DNA of 44,491 bases from Arenibacter nanhaiticus (GTDB lineage: Bacteria > Bacteroidota > Bacteroidia > Flavobacteriales > Flavobacteriaceae), in contig NZ_FQYX01000031.1 of assembly GCF_900141935.1 (NCBI RefSeq), positions 1-44,491 on the forward strand, in the 5' to 3' direction. This document shows, piece after piece, positions 43,278 to 44,491 of the stretch. The notes under the pieces were generated by a model. The model saw only the letters and a program-made list of their open reading frames with translations. It did not search any database and was not told the origin of the DNA. Each line of letters starts with the position of its first letter. Within the stretch, counting starts at the first letter, position 1. The position numbers and the translations under genes are program-made.

Positions 43278-43381
43278 TCAATATTTTTGTACGCATAAAC
43301 ACCTTATACTTGTTGTATATACGTACTTTTTCGATAAATTGCTTATGTTCACTAGTTGTAACAGATTTTGACCAATCGCCA

Positions 43382-44206
43382 ATGAAAGGAATAATAACAG
43401 CCATTCTAGATACCTCAAAAGATAGATTGAAAAATCCTTTTATTGGAGCATTTGCTATTTCTTGGATAGCAATCAATTGGAAACCGATTGTAACGTTTCT
43501 ATTTTCCAGCAAAACAGTAGAGAAGCGAATTGAACTGATTGAATTAAATTATGAATCGACTTGGAATATTCTTTTTTTACCGTTAATTATCGCAGGTATC
43601 TATATTATTGTCCTGCCATATTTAATGCTAATATTCGACCTGATTTCTAATAACGCTCTGAAAAAAAAAAAAAAAAAAAATCTTTTTGAACATAGATTTT
43701 ACGATATCCAAGGAAGAAAAAAATTAGCAATTGGAGAAAGTGAATTAGAGGACATCAAAGCGAACTACAGAGAAAAGTCAGACCTAAATAGAAAAATTGA
43801 ACAACTTAATAACAACATAGAAAAGAAAAACAAATTAATAGAAAATCTGCAATCCAAAGTAGAAACATTGAATAAAGATTATGAAAATCTAAAAAGATTT
43901 TCAACTGACTCAATGAATCTAAGTTTTACTCTTGAAGAAGAACGAGAACTTAACGAAGAATATGCAAAATTCCGAAAAGAGGATTACTCAGAATATTTTA
44001 CCGAAGTTGGTTCTGAAGTAAGCCAAAATAACTCAATACCTTCTAAAATTGACAAAATAATTATTGAGAAATACCTTTATGCTGATATTATTAAAAAGAT
44101 AATTGATAAAGAAGAACAATCTATCAATTATGTATTTACTGAGTCTATCCAAAATTTTGTGTTTTTGAAAAATAATTTCAAAATTCATAGGTTTAAAATA
44201 ATTTGA
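43382..44206 (+). CDS. AT-rich two-TM coiled-coil protein, unknown function
   Basis: 274 residues from the ATG at 43382; an upstream TTG frame to 43310 lacks the family look. Two membrane segments (IGAFAISWIAINWKPIVTFL at about 21-40, and LFLPLIIAGIYIIVLPYLML at about 62-81) are followed by a Lys run coded by twenty A (43661-43680), a basic linker, and a long coiled coil (about 125-185; KIEQLNNNIEKKNKLIENLQ). The acidic end is EEERELNEEYAKFRKEDYSE, then a C-terminal helix. Base use is far more AT-rich than in neighbouring genes, suggesting recent transfer. Not recognised. Its last codon touches the stop of the IS256 transposase coming from the other side, so its true C-terminus might have been changed by the insertion. 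Confidence 0.65.
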   Translation: MKGIITAILDTSKDRLKNPFIGAFAISWIAINWKPIVTFLFSSKTVEKRIELIELNYESTWNILFLPLIIAGIYIIVLPYLMLIFDLISNNALKKKKKKNLFEHRFYDIQGRKKLAIGESELEDIKANYREKSDLNRKIEQLNNNIEKKNKLIENLQSKVETLNKDYENLKRFSTDSMNLSFTLEEERELNEEYAKFRKEDYSEYFTEVGSEVSQNNSIPSKIDKIIIEKYLYADIIKKIIDKEEQSINYVFTESIQNFVFLKNNFKIHRFKII

Positions 44207-44491
44207 TTATAACCTATTTGGAAAACAAATATACAATTGATTGTAAATTTGCCCCCACTTAGATCTTGTTTTCTTCCATTTCTTACTGATGCTTTGAGCT
44301 GCTAAGTATATAGATTTAAGAGCTGCATCATCGTTAGGGAAGACCTTTTTATTGCGCGTATATTTTCTTAAACTGGCATTGAAGCTCTCAATAATGTTGG
44401 TCGTGTAGATGAGTTTCCTGATCTCTTTGGGATAGCTTAAAAAAGCCGTTAGGTTATCCCAGTTATTTTCCCAGGATTGAACGGCGGCTAG
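44207..44491 (-). CDS. IS256-family transposase, C-terminal part (cut by window edge)
   Basis: Ninety-four codons up to the stop at 44207-44209 are readable: SWENNWDNLTAFLSYPKEIR, then LIYTTNIIESFNASLRKYTR, NKKVFPNDDAALKSIYLAAQ and SKKWKKTRSKWGQIYNQLYI. TTNxIExxNxxLR with the catalytic Glu is the hallmark of mutator-type IS256 transposases. The N-terminal two thirds lie outside. Intact over the visible part. Confidence 0.9.
   Translation of the reverse strand, partial: LAAVQSWENNWDNLTAFLSYPKEIRKLIYTTNIIESFNASLRKYTRNKKVFPNDDAALKSIYLAAQSISKKWKKTRSKWGQIYNQLYICFPNRL

Noticed and set aside
43310-43381. Upstream TTG start of the coiled-coil protein
   Set aside because: The added residues look random and include two Cys and a different codon pattern; the ATG at 43382 is the natural start.
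1-44491. CRISPR array, tRNA, rRNA, replication origin
   Set aside because: No regularly spaced direct repeats, no tRNA cloverleaf core or rRNA signature sequence, and no DnaA-box cluster was noticed by eye on either strand.

Overview
The window reads as chromosomal DNA of a marine member of the Flavobacteriaceae (Bacteroidota). The evidence is low G+C content, scarce Shine-Dalgarno sites, -7 boxes of the TAnnTTTG type, and the gene content: SulP with a CstB-like protein, NamZ (DUF1343), LolC/E-type FtsX permease, QueE, DUF1080 lipoprotein, S1 sulfatase, PC-type phospholipase C, and a LytTR regulator with a propeller histidine kinase. I see no phage, plasmid, CRISPR, tRNA or rRNA features. Both window edges cut into transposase genes (IS481 family left, IS256 family right).

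Layout. 1-1200: IS481 transposase start and a decayed IS1182-type transposase. 1200-5170: small housekeeping or unknown genes (AHSA1-type SRPBCC protein, NTF2-like lipoprotein, small membrane proteins, methyltransferase, GNAT). 5600-12940: a leftward hydrolase block (GxDLY/SGNH esterase, sulfatase, phosphocholine-specific phospholipase C) ending in a GH20 beta-hexosaminidase pseudogene that lost its HxGGDE catalytic segment. 13150-19330: CPA2 antiporter with USP-like tail, then an AraC regulator, MFS transporter and amidohydrolase in one orientation. 19780-23500: LytTR response regulator overlapping a ligand-sensing histidine kinase. 23580-24280: a tiny CxxC protein and two frameshifted remnants. 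24750-26114: DnaQ exonuclease fused to a GIY-YIG nuclease. 26150-33500: a sulfur-centred stretch (persulfide dioxygenase-rhodanese, SulP permease, Crp/Fnr regulator, cysteine synthase), with a DUF1080 lipoprotein and an aldose epimerase. 33680-39290: FtsX permease, NamZ muramidase, sterol desaturase-like enzyme, YkgJ Fe-S/zinc protein, methyltransferase, metzincin-like lipoprotein. 39745-43075: QueE and an S9 dipeptidyl-peptidase. 43100-44491: two strong hairpins, an AT-rich membrane/coiled-coil protein with a 20-A tract, and an IS256 transposase.

The most interesting non-coding signal is an 87-nt, about 69% G+C, foldable repeat. It occurs three times at identical length (15578-15664 +, 24473-24559 -, 39427-39513 +), always between genes. 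The best candidate for an unknown protein function is the 274-residue protein at 43382-44206. No complete new multi-gene defence or metabolic system could be demonstrated. Several single-base breaks sit at homopolymers, so either pseudogenization or sequencing error must be considered.
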